DNA from: Blepharisma stoltei
Lineage: Eukaryota; Ciliophora; Heterotrichea; Heterotrichida; Blepharismidae
Assembly (NCBI GenBank): GCA_914767885.1
Contig: CAJZBQ010000053.1
Span: forward strand, 1,586,501 to 1,650,500
DNA length: 64,000 bases
Direction of reading: 5' to 3'
Part shown: in pieces, positions 36,101 to 45,410 of the stretch
How positions within the stretch are numbered: position 1 is the stretch's first letter
How the letters are laid out: each line of letters begins with the position of its first letter
Program-made: the position numbers and the translations under genes
The notes under the pieces: generated by a model
Database searches by the model: none
What the model saw: only the letters and a program-made list of their open reading frames with translations
What the model was told of the DNA's origin: nothing

Positions 36101-38232
36101 AACAAAATGAGGTTTCAAAGCTTTTCTATTATGCGAGTCAACTGCAGGATGCTTCAAGCATAAAATCTTACAGGTTCTGGGTAGGAAGAGTTCAAAACGA
36201 AAATCTATGCAATTGAATAATTGAAGGCTTTGAGAGCAACAACTATCACGTCTTTATGGATACTTTTTATTCCTTGCTTCCAATATTATAGGATTTTTGC
36301 AATAAAAGAATTTAATCAACTGAAACTATTAGAAAAAATTAAGAAAGGGCTACCTAATCTAAGTAAACATAATGAAAGATCAAAAAACAGATGCAATAAT
36401 TAGATTTTTGCAGAGCTAATATATGCATTGCGCTTCTATAGGAATAAAAAAACTCGTTACGTTGCTGCCAACTTTTCCTAAACAGAGTAATTCAAAAACG
36501 GAAGTTAATCAAATGGGCGATCTGAAGTAAAGGAAATTCCCATTTCAATATCCAAATGCAATCTTTGCATGAGAGGTGTTGATATTTTTGATGAGCAATT
36601 GTCTTACTATGGATATCTCATCGTTTTAAGAAATGATAAAAATATTTATTTATTTATCTTCTCGAAATAGTAGTATTCAATGCATTTATTATTCATCAAG
36701 GAATTGAAGAATGAAAACACTTCAAAGCAAACGTATTTTCAATTTCGAATAAATTTAGCAGAAGCCTAACCGGCTTCACTTGAGAAAATCTTCAAGGCGA
36801 GAATCAACATTGCAAAACTAGCAAGTTTAAGAGACGCAGCATTTGCTATAGAACGGCAAGCAATTAAATGCAAGCTATTACTGCTCTTTTTGCAATGCTT
36901 ATATGCATGAAAGATACTTTGAAGACCATCTAAATTAGCCTAATATTAACTTAAAAAGTCGACCCTGAATCAGTTAAATATTATGGATTATAGAAAATTA
37001 GATATACGTATAATTAGAGATAGCTAATAGAAAGATACTTATGTTTCAATTATGATTGAAAACTATCTATTAAAATATTGATTTTTGAAGTACAATACAA
37101 AAGCCATATAAAGATGGTATTGCATCGCAAGAAGTTTTATGTAAATAAGCTAAGAGTGGCTACAACCTTTAAAGGCAGTAAAGAGAAAAATAGATTAATG
37201 CTTATGTTGTAATTATTATCGAAAATTGTCTATTTAAAATTTGATTTTTTTAATTTAATATTAAATCCATATTTAAAGATGGATTACCTTATATAAGAAA
37301 TTTTATGTCAATGAAAATTAAGAGTAGCTACGACCTATAAAGGAAATTAAGAGAACTAGCAGAGCGATGCTTATGCTGCAATTCTTATCGACAACCTTCT
37401 ATTTAAAAATTTGAATTTTTGAATTCAATTATAAGCTATATAAAGATGGAATAAATTTTCCAAATTAATTTTTAAATTAAATGACTCTTTAAACTCTTAG
37501 AATGCACTATCAGCGTAGTAATTATGTTTCTAAAGAGTTTGATTTTTTAAAGTTCCATATAGGAAAGTAATATTAAAGTTGGAGTTATATGCTATATTAA
37601 GGAAGAGGTTATAATTTATTTTAGTGTCTTAAAAAAGAAGGGAAAAAATAGGTAAGATACTTATCAGTGTCAGTCTAAAGGTATCTTTAATTAAAAAATT
37701 AATTTTTATAGTAAAGTCATTTTTAATTTGTTTAAACTATTTCGTATTTGTCCACAATTTTTTGACATATCACTTTCAACCCTTTCTGGTATAGATATAC
37801 AGCTCGATCCTTTGATAGAGTCTAACTTGGTCGTTCAACCATCCATTACTTTTTGTTCGATAAAGAAATCTATATAGGGGTATGGACTATAAGCGTGATA
37901 TAATTCAATATTACTCCCCAAAAACTATAACTAAAATTGCACACAACTACGAATTCAAAATAGCAAAAGGCAAAGAAAATTGTAAAGATTTATGCAAATC
38001 AGTAAATAAGACATGTGACTCAGTCGGAATGGAAATTTTAAATAGTTGTCAAACTTTGATGGAAGTAACTGGCTGCAAATTTTGCCAGCAAGATTCTAAT
38101 GCATATATGCCAGGCCTAAACAAGGATGTATGCATTTTATCAACGAAAAAAGAATTTTTGTGCGAAAATAACTCAGATAAATACAAGAGGGTTTGTGCAT
38201 GCAAAAGCATTAAAACAACTTATTTAATTTAG
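33153..38232 (+). CDS. DUF229/sulfatase-fold membrane protein, interrupted by an IES and a piggyBac relic
   Basis: The ATG at 33153 opens a signal-anchor helix (FIIFAWAIGISFLIFYLFF). Three 15-nt introns, IES 33282-33538 and element 35617-37880 are removed to leave 2,514 nt (837 residues). VLVLTFDSISRRHFYRN corresponds to the first metal/nucleophile region of the alkaline-phosphatase/sulfatase superfamily, and FIFLLADHGMRYGGW to the later DHG metal motif; the order and spacing match DUF229 proteins known from animals and protists. The lumenal C-terminus adds Cys-rich CKDLCKSVNKTCDSVG. Start, intron phases and both joins all agree, but the substrate is unknown. Without the removal of the transposon the protein would lose its last 115 residues. 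Confidence 0.75.
33261..33275 (+). other. 15-nt intron
   Basis: GTACTCATAATTTAG holds an in-frame TAG; its removal joins LNGS to SYL in the DUF229-like gene. Confidence 0.85.
33282..33538. mobile_element. IES in DUF229-like gene
   Basis: TTA is at both junctions (33282-33284 and 33539-33541). Ends inward are CTCCCTTGGCTAGTAAGC and ACCCACCATTGTTCAG, only weakly matching. An inner short fold-back (TAGTAAGCAAATATTTGCT) follows the left end. Joining gives SSYLIYLEDYGFIKP. Confidence 0.7.
34400..34414 (+). other. 15-nt intron
   Basis: GTAAAAATCATTTAG carries an in-frame TAG; splicing gives YMQDKGWVTLF. Confidence 0.92.
34543..34557 (+). other. 15-nt intron
   Basis: GTAATTTCTACCTAG contains the in-frame TAA of the unspliced frame; splicing gives FSDYNDLGQF. 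Confidence 0.92.
35617..37880 (+). mobile_element. decayed piggyBac-type transposon acting as an IES
   Basis: Terminal inverted repeats of about 100 bases: left from 35620 (CCCTATATAGATTTCTTTAT..), right ending at 37880 with the same sequence inverted at roughly 85-90% identity. TAT flanks both sides (35617-35619 and 37881-37883) instead of the TTAA usual for piggyBac. It holds broken piggyBac transposase frames. The right third has three or four degenerate copies of a unit of about 170 bases (around 36990-37560) containing GATACTTATG..TTTTTGAA. Removal gives CNIAHMDYKRD in the host gene. Confidence 0.85.
35922..36650 (+). pseudogene. piggyBac transposase remnant
   Basis: One frame reads FSIDESMIGFIGRHDLKQYM and KPTKWGFKAFLLCES, the first catalytic Asp block of DDE_Tnp_1_7 (piggyBac) transposases. 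Further matches lie in other frames: YHVFMDTFYSLLP (about 36245-36280) and MRGVDIFDEQLSYYG (from 36569), the second and third Asp regions. TAG/TAA stops and frame changes separate them, so the gene is dead. Its N-terminus and C-terminal zinc domain are not recognisable. Confidence 0.85.
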
Positions 38233-38312
38233 ACTTAAATTTCTCATATAAAATTAAGTAGAAATTTCTACTTGTTTTAGAAAAATCAGTTAATAACTGC
38301 TATTTACTAAAT

Positions 38313-38939
38313 TTATTTCAATTTAATATACAGCACAAAGGCCAAGGCAACTATAAGCAAGATAATAATAGCATATAGTATCAATTTCATTCCAATTCTC
38401 CTCTTATCCATCACTCCAATAGTCCTATTTGCTGCATTCAAATTAGTCCCTACATCATCTACCTTATCCTTGATATCCAAAATTTTTTGTCTCTGCTCAA
38501 GAAGATTTCGTTTTGTCCCATAAGCCATTTCTTCAGCCTCAAGGCCTTTTTGTAGAGTCCTATCCAAAGCATTTCCACTATCAATAATTACTTCAGTCGT
38601 AGAGACTACCTTTTCTCTTTCCCCTTTTATTGGAGATCTGCCCATTAGGTCTCCCTTGTTTTTTCTAGTGATTTCATTATTGATCAGCTGCTTGACTTTT
38701 TGGTAGCTATCAGAGTGCCTGATAAAATTTTTTTGATAAATCGCTGAAAGGCTTGGGGGCATTTTTTGAACTTCGCTCTCCATGAGTTTTAATGTATTTT
38801 CAGCTTCTTCTATATCGTGCTTTGAATCGGATAAAAGAGCTTCGCTATTTTGAGAAGACGAAAGTGTGGAGAGTTTTTTATTGGCACTTGATAGGTGTTT
38901 GGAAAAATCTTTTTCGTAGGCTTTGAAAAGTTCTGCCAT
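38313..38939 (-). CDS. VTI1-type Qb-SNARE
   Basis: 208 residues, the normal size. The N-terminal three-helix region (MAELFKAYEKDFSKHL.., then DIEEAENTLKLMESEV) follows the VTI1 pattern, notably plant VTI11. The SNARE helix follows (RNLLEQRQKILDIKDKVDDV to IGVMDKRR), then a C-terminal anchor (LILYAIIILLIVALAFVLYIKLK). It should act in Golgi-endosome-vacuole fusion as part of a four-helix SNARE bundle. There are no insertions or introns. It is convergent with the DUF229-like gene, with about 80 bases between their stops. Confidence 0.85.
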   Translation of the reverse strand: MAELFKAYEKDFSKHLSSANKKLSTLSSSQNSEALLSDSKHDIEEAENTLKLMESEVQKMPPSLSAIYQKNFIRHSDSYQKVKQLINNEITRKNKGDLMGRSPIKGEREKVVSTTEVIIDSGNALDRTLQKGLEAEEMAYGTKRNLLEQRQKILDIKDKVDDVGTNLNAANRTIGVMDKRRIGMKLILYAIIILLIVALAFVLYIKLK

Positions 38940-39081
38940 TGATTAGAAATTAATAGTAAGAAGCATAGGATTAGATAAAAATAAATTACTGATTCTCGAC
39001 TTATAAAAGAATTATAAGTAGGAAATTGTTAGTAATAATAAGGATTTTATGAAAATAGTGAAAAATAAGTTATTTATAAAT

Positions 39082-39912
39082 TTACCTGAAATATCTCATG
39101 AGCCCTCCAGGGCGACTGATGACTTGTTCTTCATCTTTGAATTTTCCTTTAATAGCTTTTTTGAATTCTTTTTTTGTGCTTTCATCTAGTTTAGCAGATG
39201 ATTTTACAGTAGAAGGTGTCATTCTCATAGATTTGCTCGAATTCGAAGACGGGGTCATCTGAACTCTTGAATTTGGAGATGGCGTCATCTGACTCCTTGT
39301 GTTGTTTACACTAAAAGGGTTATCTGAAGTCCTTCTTGATTTTATCATTGCATTTTGGATTCCTCTCTCCCTAAAGATCAAAAATGCTGAAACTAAATTC
39401 CTCCGATGAATTCTTCTCCACTGAATTAAAAACCCTGAAATTTTTTCTCTCAATGTATTTGGCTTTCTTTGTTTCTGTTTTCTAAGAACAATATTGCATT
39501 TTCATTTTCTTAAATTGGTACGTAAAATCATCCTGTATCCAGCAAATACAAGGGGTTTGAATTTCATTATTGCGTAAATGATATTCATGCACATGATTTT
39601 CTTATTCCGGATTAAAGCTCGTTTTAGCTGTTCAAACATCTGAATATAGCGAATTTCAGAAATTGCAAGAAGTTTTTCGTATTCAAAACTTGTCGGGTTT
39701 TTGAAAAGATAGTTCTTTTTCGGGCTTCGAATTTGGACTTGTTTTCTCTCTTGGAAACGCTTTGCAGCGGATTTTTTAGAAAAACTGAAAGAATCGTATA
39801 TTGTAAAATCGGGTTGATCGATGCTGTGTTCTTGCTCAAAAGTGTCGAGCCTGCTGAGGTTTAGAGAGCGATCGGTAGCGACTGTCTCTTGCTTGGGAAT
39901 GTACCTCTTCAT
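39082..39912 (-). CDS. hypothetical basic protein with IQ-like helices
   Basis: One frame of 276 codons if TGA at about 39500 is read as Trp (NLRKWKCNIVLRKQKQRK). The middle has repeated basic-amphipathic helices (FLIQWRRIHRRNLVSAF, MFEQLKRALIRNKKIM) resembling IQ or calmodulin-binding segments. The C-terminal third is Ser/Thr/Pro-rich with MTPSPNS/MTPSSNS repeats, likely phosphorylation sites. No catalytic domain is seen; a calmodulin- or centrin-binding cytoskeletal protein is a guess. Confidence 0.6.
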
Positions 39913-40183
39913 TATTTAAATTGGAAATAAAATGAAAATCATTAAAATTGATGTTTTAGTCTACATATATACAACTCTACCTCAAATTATTGCAAGATTT
40001 TACTATTTCTAGAGTGCAAATTAATTTTTTAATAACGAATCAAAATAAAAATTCATTTAAATAGGCACTTATGAATGGGATTTTTAGCCTATATTCTCTT
40101 GATTTCAAAGAATTATAATTAATATAAAGGTATTAAACATGTTTAAACAAAACAAGATCTTAACATTATAAATTAACATTTTA

Positions 40184-41194
40184 TTAAAACTCGTAGGAAT
40201 TTTCATACAAAAACAAGCCATCATTTAAAAATGCGCCTTCTTTAATCAATTATTTAGTGTTTAATATTGCCAGTGCTTTCCATATTGTTCCGCCTCAAGC
40301 CTAACTGCACTTCTAACGTAATGTTTTACTATCGCGCTAACTCAGCTACAGCGTGTTCCACCTAAAGGTCACCCTCCTGAGGTGTGCTAAGCTGATTAAA
40401 CTCTCAGCCTTCCAAACATCAAAAGTATCAGACCAGGAGGCAGTGCACCCCTCAAGTTACTTACCTGATATAGCTGGATTTGGACTTTCAGGGAAAACTA
40501 ACCTCATAATCATAAAATGGGCAAAGGAGGAGAAAGAAATTTCGCATATGTCGCCATTTTATGATTAATAAAATGCACCATCAAAATTTATTTCTTGTTG
40601 CTTCTCAATGCAAACAGGCTTTTCATCGCTTTCTATATCCTTACAGCCGAGCTTAATATATTTTTCAGTCTCATAGCTCAATTCCAAAATAAATTTCTGG
40701 CTTCCAATCGTCTCTTCCTTCTCTTTGCCAATCTGCGCAAGATGGTGTATAATTAAGCACTCCCACAGTTTTTTTCGAATCGGCTCTTTAAACCTTTTAT
40801 CCAATTTGCAATTAAAAGCCCTCTCAAACTGTTTTTCGTTATAGTTTTCCATTAGCTCTTTTGCATAGCTATCAACCATATCATTAAATAAATTTTTGTA
40901 GATTTTTCTTAAAGCCTGACTCAAGGCAACATTGAAATAAGACTTTTCTTTATTCTTGAAAACCTCTCTTTCATCTTTATTTAAAAAAGACTCAGGCCAA
41001 AATTTACTAGAATAGAGATCAAATGATTCTTCTTTTAAGTTTAACTTTAGAGTGCCATAAAAATTACGGTAAAAAGAATTGGTAAGCTTTTGGTTTAAAG
41101 ACCGCGATTCTTTCTTTTTTGGGTTCTTGAAATATTGAAGAACTGATCCGATAGGGTTACATGGTCGTCCTCGGGTCTTGTCACTTTTTACCAT
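40184..41194 (-). CDS. hypothetical protein with AT-hook-like start, interrupted by a retroposon
   Basis: Coding pieces are 41194-40574 and 40231-40184 (222 residues after removal of 342 nt). The N-terminus MVKSDKTRGRPCNPIGS has a single AT-hook-like RGRP. The rest is Lys/Glu-rich helix without a known domain. The end DGAFLNDGLFLYENSYEF is recovered only after the insertion is removed; left in place, the frame ends four codons into the insert (GAFY, TAA). A nuclear role is a weak guess. The minus-strand start is about 290 bases from the divergent LRR gene. Confidence 0.6.
40232..40573 (-). mobile_element. retroposon-like insertion R4
   Basis: Flanks GGCGCATTTTTAA and GGTGCATTTTATTAA (minus strand) are an imperfect target duplication. 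On the minus strand the insert starts ATTAATCATAAAATGGCG, with a fold-back partner CCCATTTTATGATTA about 60 bases on. It later carries GTGTGCTAAG/GGTGGAACACG-type sequence that aligns with R1. It is less GC-rich than R1, suggesting greater age. Confidence 0.7.
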
Positions 41195-41486
41195 ATTTTT
41201 TATATTTAAATGCTGTTATAAGTTGTCATTTTTGTGGCATTAGACATATTTAATGTTAGCAAAGATAAATGAAGCATATTTAAAGTTGCTATTGACATAA
41301 TATAAAATATGATATAGCTGCTAACGTTTAAATACTGAAAATAAAAAAAATTATCTAATTCAAAACTAAATGATCATAAATATTTTTCTTACTTGAAAAT
41401 AAACCTTATTTGATAGATTCTCTGAATAATTTTTAAAATTGAAGCAAAATATCTTATGAAGCATCAGTTCAAATATACTATAAAAA

Positions 41487-44400
41487 ATGAAAAATTCGAA
41501 ATCTCCATCATATCTTCCTCTTATAACTAGAACTTCGTGAACTAAGCAAAAAACAGTTTCTACCACTTTAAATTCTAGCTCACCACCTCGAGATATTGAA
41601 GTCCCTCTCTTTGGGGATAAAGAAAGGCTAAAAGAGTTCCATACTGATCGTAAAAAGCTTACAAAGTATGCAACCTCCGAAAGTTGCAAAAGCTTAGTTG
41701 TAAGATCCGATACAGTCTCAGATGATGCTAATGCGAGGCTTAATTTCTTTAGTTCTTATCAGAACCTGCCTAAGGAAAGTGAAAGAGTCGCTTTTAGAAA
41801 AATAAAGCAATCACCGGAATTGGCTTTCTTACTCTCCCTCTGAAATAGGAACAAAAAATTCTCTTCAAGCTTAAATGGGGGTTAATTGCTTCAGCATGGC
41901 AGCTGTTTAAAATTATATTTGCATTCTTCTATTAAATCAGGTCAAAACTAATTATACAAAATTTTTTTACATATAAAAAAATTAAATTTTTGTTTCTAAT
42001 TTAAAGGTGTTCAATTTACCCAAAAATTAGAAAATTTTACCGATATTTTGTTCCAATTTTAAGGAGTAGTGTTAAAAGAAATTTATAAAGAAGGTCTAAG
42101 CCCAAGGCCACTTGGAATATTTCAATCAAACAACCCAAGTTCAAGAAGTAGAGAAAACAGCTATTATGATTTAAGAAGCATTGCTTTAGGAGATACCTAT
42201 GCAAAAGCTTTATCCAAAGGTATTAAACATACTCCACATATAAAAGAATTGAACTTAAAAGAAAATAGATTAACGGAAAAAGGGGTTTTGAAAATTTTAA
42301 CAGAGCTGGTAGAAAAGGAAGCAAGATATCTTGTTTTGGCTGGAAACCACTTAGGTGAACATTCTATGCTAAAATTAGTTAAACTTTTAGATGATTCTAT
42401 ATCTTCACTAAAACGTCTAAACCTAGAAAATACAAAATTAAGCGAATCTGCCGTTATTCAACTCTGTAGTTGCTTAAAGCAAAATGCTACGTTGAAAAGA
42501 TTGAATTTAGCCAAAAATGAAATAAAAAATAGTGCAATAAAGGCGATAGGAGAGATGCTAATTACCAATGAAGGGTTAAAGTACTTAGATCTTCATTGAA
42601 ATTTAATCAGAGGAGAATCAATCATCGATTTATTTGATGGGATAAATCAAAACAAATATTTAAAATACTTAGATTTATCATGAAATGCTCTCGGAAGTCT
42701 TAAAAACCCAGAAATAATAAAATCGATCGGAAAAGCATTCAAAGAAAACACTACTCTAATCCATGTAGATTTATCATATAATAGTCTAAATACCCAAGCA
42801 TGCGAGATAATTGGGAGCTATTTATGTGAAAATCACACTCTAATAGGATTGCATATGCTCGGAAATGATTGTAAATTAAACGCCAAGGGTTTTATTATTC
42901 CTGCGGAATGCACAAAAGAAAAAGATGCTCACAACTTTCAAAGAGTTATTAATGAGCCTACTTTTATGATTCATAGTGAAGATAGTTCCAATTGCTGAAT
43001 ATGTGAAAGATGGGTTGAAGTAGATTTCTCATTAAAATCTAACGAAAATAAAGTTTATGTGCATTTAGAATGTGATGGGTTCATTGGAGACTTGATGGAA
43101 AAAAGTGAGGAAAACTTTCAGATAAAAAGAGTAGTCCCGCCTGGGATTTTAAAATTTTTTTATAGTGGAGACTCTGATGTAATAGCATTGGAGGATATCC
43201 CTACTCAACAATATGATAAACCTATAGAAATTATGAAAAATGATAAAAAAACTGTTAAAAATGTCAATGTAAGCTATGCTGAAGGCATTTCATGCAACCC
43301 TAAAAAACTTTTTAAAACCCAAATTAGAATCCCTGGAACTACCTTTGACCCTAAAAGGCCTGAAGACGAAAGGATCAAATGAGAAATTTCAATTAGCTCA
43401 TTCAAAGACTACAAATTTGATAATGAACAGATACTTAAAGCAAACTTTGAATTTGATTTTAAGAATTCCCGTATACATCAATTTGTCAAAGATTCACTTG
43501 ATGTGTTCAATACAAAAGAATATCTAGAAAGAGTCTATCTTTTATTCAAAGAAACTTACAGGCACTTAGCAGCATTAAGTGGGAATGGCTTATATTACTT
43601 CGGCCCAAATATTTTTACCGACTTTTTATCACAATGCAATATTTTTGATGAAAACTTCGGGATAAATGACTTAGTCCCCCCCCCCCTCCGTGAGTGAACA
43701 ATAAAATTTTGTTCACTCACGGAGGGGGGTTTTTTTTTTTTTAAAAAATTTATCTATAAATTTTATAAAAAATGTTTGTTTTCGAAATTTAAAAAAATCC
43801 TAATTCGCAAAAATTGGAAAGCAAATATTAATACAATTTGCAAAATTTATGTTTTAAAAAGCAATTCGTTTAAAATTAAATAGAATTAGCTCTAGATTTC
43901 ATTATGCTAATTATCATTTATATATCAAAATTTTTTTCCATAAAAAATTTTTGTTCACTCACGGAGGGTGGGTTTTTTGGCAAAAAATAGGGATTTTTCT
44001 AATGGTTTTGTTCACTCACGGTGGGGGGGGAGTTAGGAGTTTGCTGAAATGCCACAAAAGGCCAAAGGTCAAAAAACGAAGTGATATTGGGGAATCGCCT
44101 TTCCAAGTCTGAATTTATGGAAATTATCACGAGGATTGCTAATGATAAATACGTAAGAAATAATTTATGCAAAACCACAGCTGAAGCATTGCAAAAATTA
44201 TTTGAAGACAGTTTGATTCCTGTTATGATTCATTTTGATACTAATAAATGGAGAATGGAAAAATATTGCTGCGAAGATGTGGACTTAGAACTTAAGGTTT
44301 ACAAACCGATTTTTGATGAAATATTCAGATTATACACTGGTAAAGCGTTCTTTCAATTGAAAGGACAGATGACATTGGAAGAATTTAGAAGCTTATGTGT

Positions 44401-44695
44401 GGAGTCTGGGCTGTGTATTGATGCTAGAGAAATCGAATTTTGTGCTTATAGAGCGATTATGTGTCATAAAGAAGAAATTTTGGAGAAAAAGAGAATCGGA
44501 TTAAGCTATGTGGAATTTTTAGAAGCTATTTGTCGCGTTTTTGATCAAGGAGGATGTATAAATGATACTCTGAGAGACAAAATCAGAGCAAAGATCCATT
44601 TGCTAATAAATTTATGCCCAGAATCGGTTAGAGAGTCATTTATCATGCCTACTGAAGAGTCATATTTTAAGCTTATGTATAAGCAAAATTCTTAA
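41487..44695 (+). CDS. leucine-rich-repeat (RNI-like) protein, interrupted by two IESs
   Basis: Pieces are 41487-41829, 42067-43670 and 44033-44695; the sum is 870 codons. The first about 150 residues are Ser-rich. Repeats of the ribonuclease-inhibitor type follow (IKELNLKENRLTEKGV, LKRLNLENTKLSESAV, LKRLNLAKNEIKNSAI, LKYLDLSWNALG). A beta-rich middle part is unassigned. The C-terminal about 200 residues form an EF-hand-like helical module (MTLEEFRSLCVESGLCIDAREIEF.., SYVEFLEAICRVFD) that is repeated in the gene at 50187-51695. Several Trp are encoded by TGA. A scaffold or calcium-linked cortical role is inferred. Both IES joins (ELAFLVLKEIY and GINDLGVCWN) keep frame. Confidence 0.75.
41830..42066. 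mobile_element. IES, diverged GAAACAAAA family
   Basis: The left end is CTCTCCCTCTGAAATAGGAACAAAAAATT and the right end inward is CTCCTTAAAATTGGAACAAAATATC. The junction shares TA. The interior holds a further TTTGTTTCTAATTTAAAGG motif, linking it to the IES at 15863. The frame is restored on excision. Confidence 0.8.
43671..44032. mobile_element. IES, CTCCCC/GTGAGCGAACAAAA family
   Basis: TTA is at both junctions. Left terminal fold-back, AT-rich core and right double-motif end are closely similar to the copies at 1062, 20066 and 54719. The left first base after TTA is G rather than C. Excision joins GIND to LGVCWNA. Confidence 0.9.
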
Positions 44696-44920
44696 ATAAT
44701 CATTAGTTTCATCTATAATTTCAAATTCTTTTATTAGGCTGAGAATAAATTAAAAATTAATTAAAAAGTGTTTATTATTAGAAGTATTCATTTATTTAAA
44801 GCGGCTTTCAGCTACGATGCTCTTGCTTAACCTAAAATAATATTATTCAAAACTTTTTGATATAAAACAATTATCTGATTTTATGAATTAAAAAATCCAA
44901 CAAATAAGCACTTTTTTAAG
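44696..44920. other. intergenic, AT-rich
   Basis: Downstream of the LRR gene; nothing recognisable before the small palindrome. Confidence 0.5.
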
Positions 44921-44976
44921 TATAGCGCTTTCCCGAGGATGGCGCCATTCCGCGCCATCCTCGGGAAAGCGCTATA
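44921..44976. repeat. perfect 56-base palindrome
   Basis: TATAGCGCTTTCCCGAGGATGGCGC is followed after a few bases by its exact complement. It is very GC-rich within AT-rich surroundings. Outer TATAG and inner GATGGCGC match the palindrome at 3168, so it may be a minimal MITE or palindromic IES of that family. Confidence 0.8.
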
Positions 44977-44993
44977 AAGTAATATTTAAACTT

Positions 44994-45345
44994 CTAAAAT
45001 CTTCCTGTACTTTGACTTCGAAAAAATCCTAATTGATCTTGAAATGGAGTCTTCAAGAAATATTTAGGCTTCTTCCTCAGATTAGAGTAAGAGTTTTTAT
45101 GCTTTGAAAGGGCATCATAAGTGGCTCTCAAGAAGTGTAGGCATACTTTTTTTCAGCTGCTGAAGTTTGTTAACGCAAATAATTATAGATACTCCCGGCA
45201 TCCTCTTTTGACTGAAACAATATTAACTTGGTTAGCTAAGAGACTCCTTTGATAGCAATTGGGGCATATTTAGCGACTTTCACTGTCGAACCAAAAAATT
45301 TTTCAGTAGGAAAATCAAGGCCAAAGCAGCGCCATCCACAGGAAA
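44994..45345 (-). pseudogene. coding-like remnant, unresolved
   Basis: Minus-strand stretches have coding character in different frames. One is KFFGSTVKVAKYAPIAIKGVS (about 45300-45240). Another reads ICPNCYQRSLLANQ. A third, VCLHFLRATYDALSKHKNSY to FFRSQSTGRF, ends at TAG 44994-44996. They are separated by TAA/TAG and frame changes. A 15-nt GTTAACAAACTTCAG and a 16-nt GTTAATATTGTTTCAG could be introns but do not fully repair the frame. It is probably a decayed gene or part of an element; no function is assigned. Confidence 0.35.
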
Positions 45346-45410
45346 TTGCAATATATATATATAATTAAATTTAAATATTTTAATTAGAAACTATTCCTGT
45401 TACTTTAACA

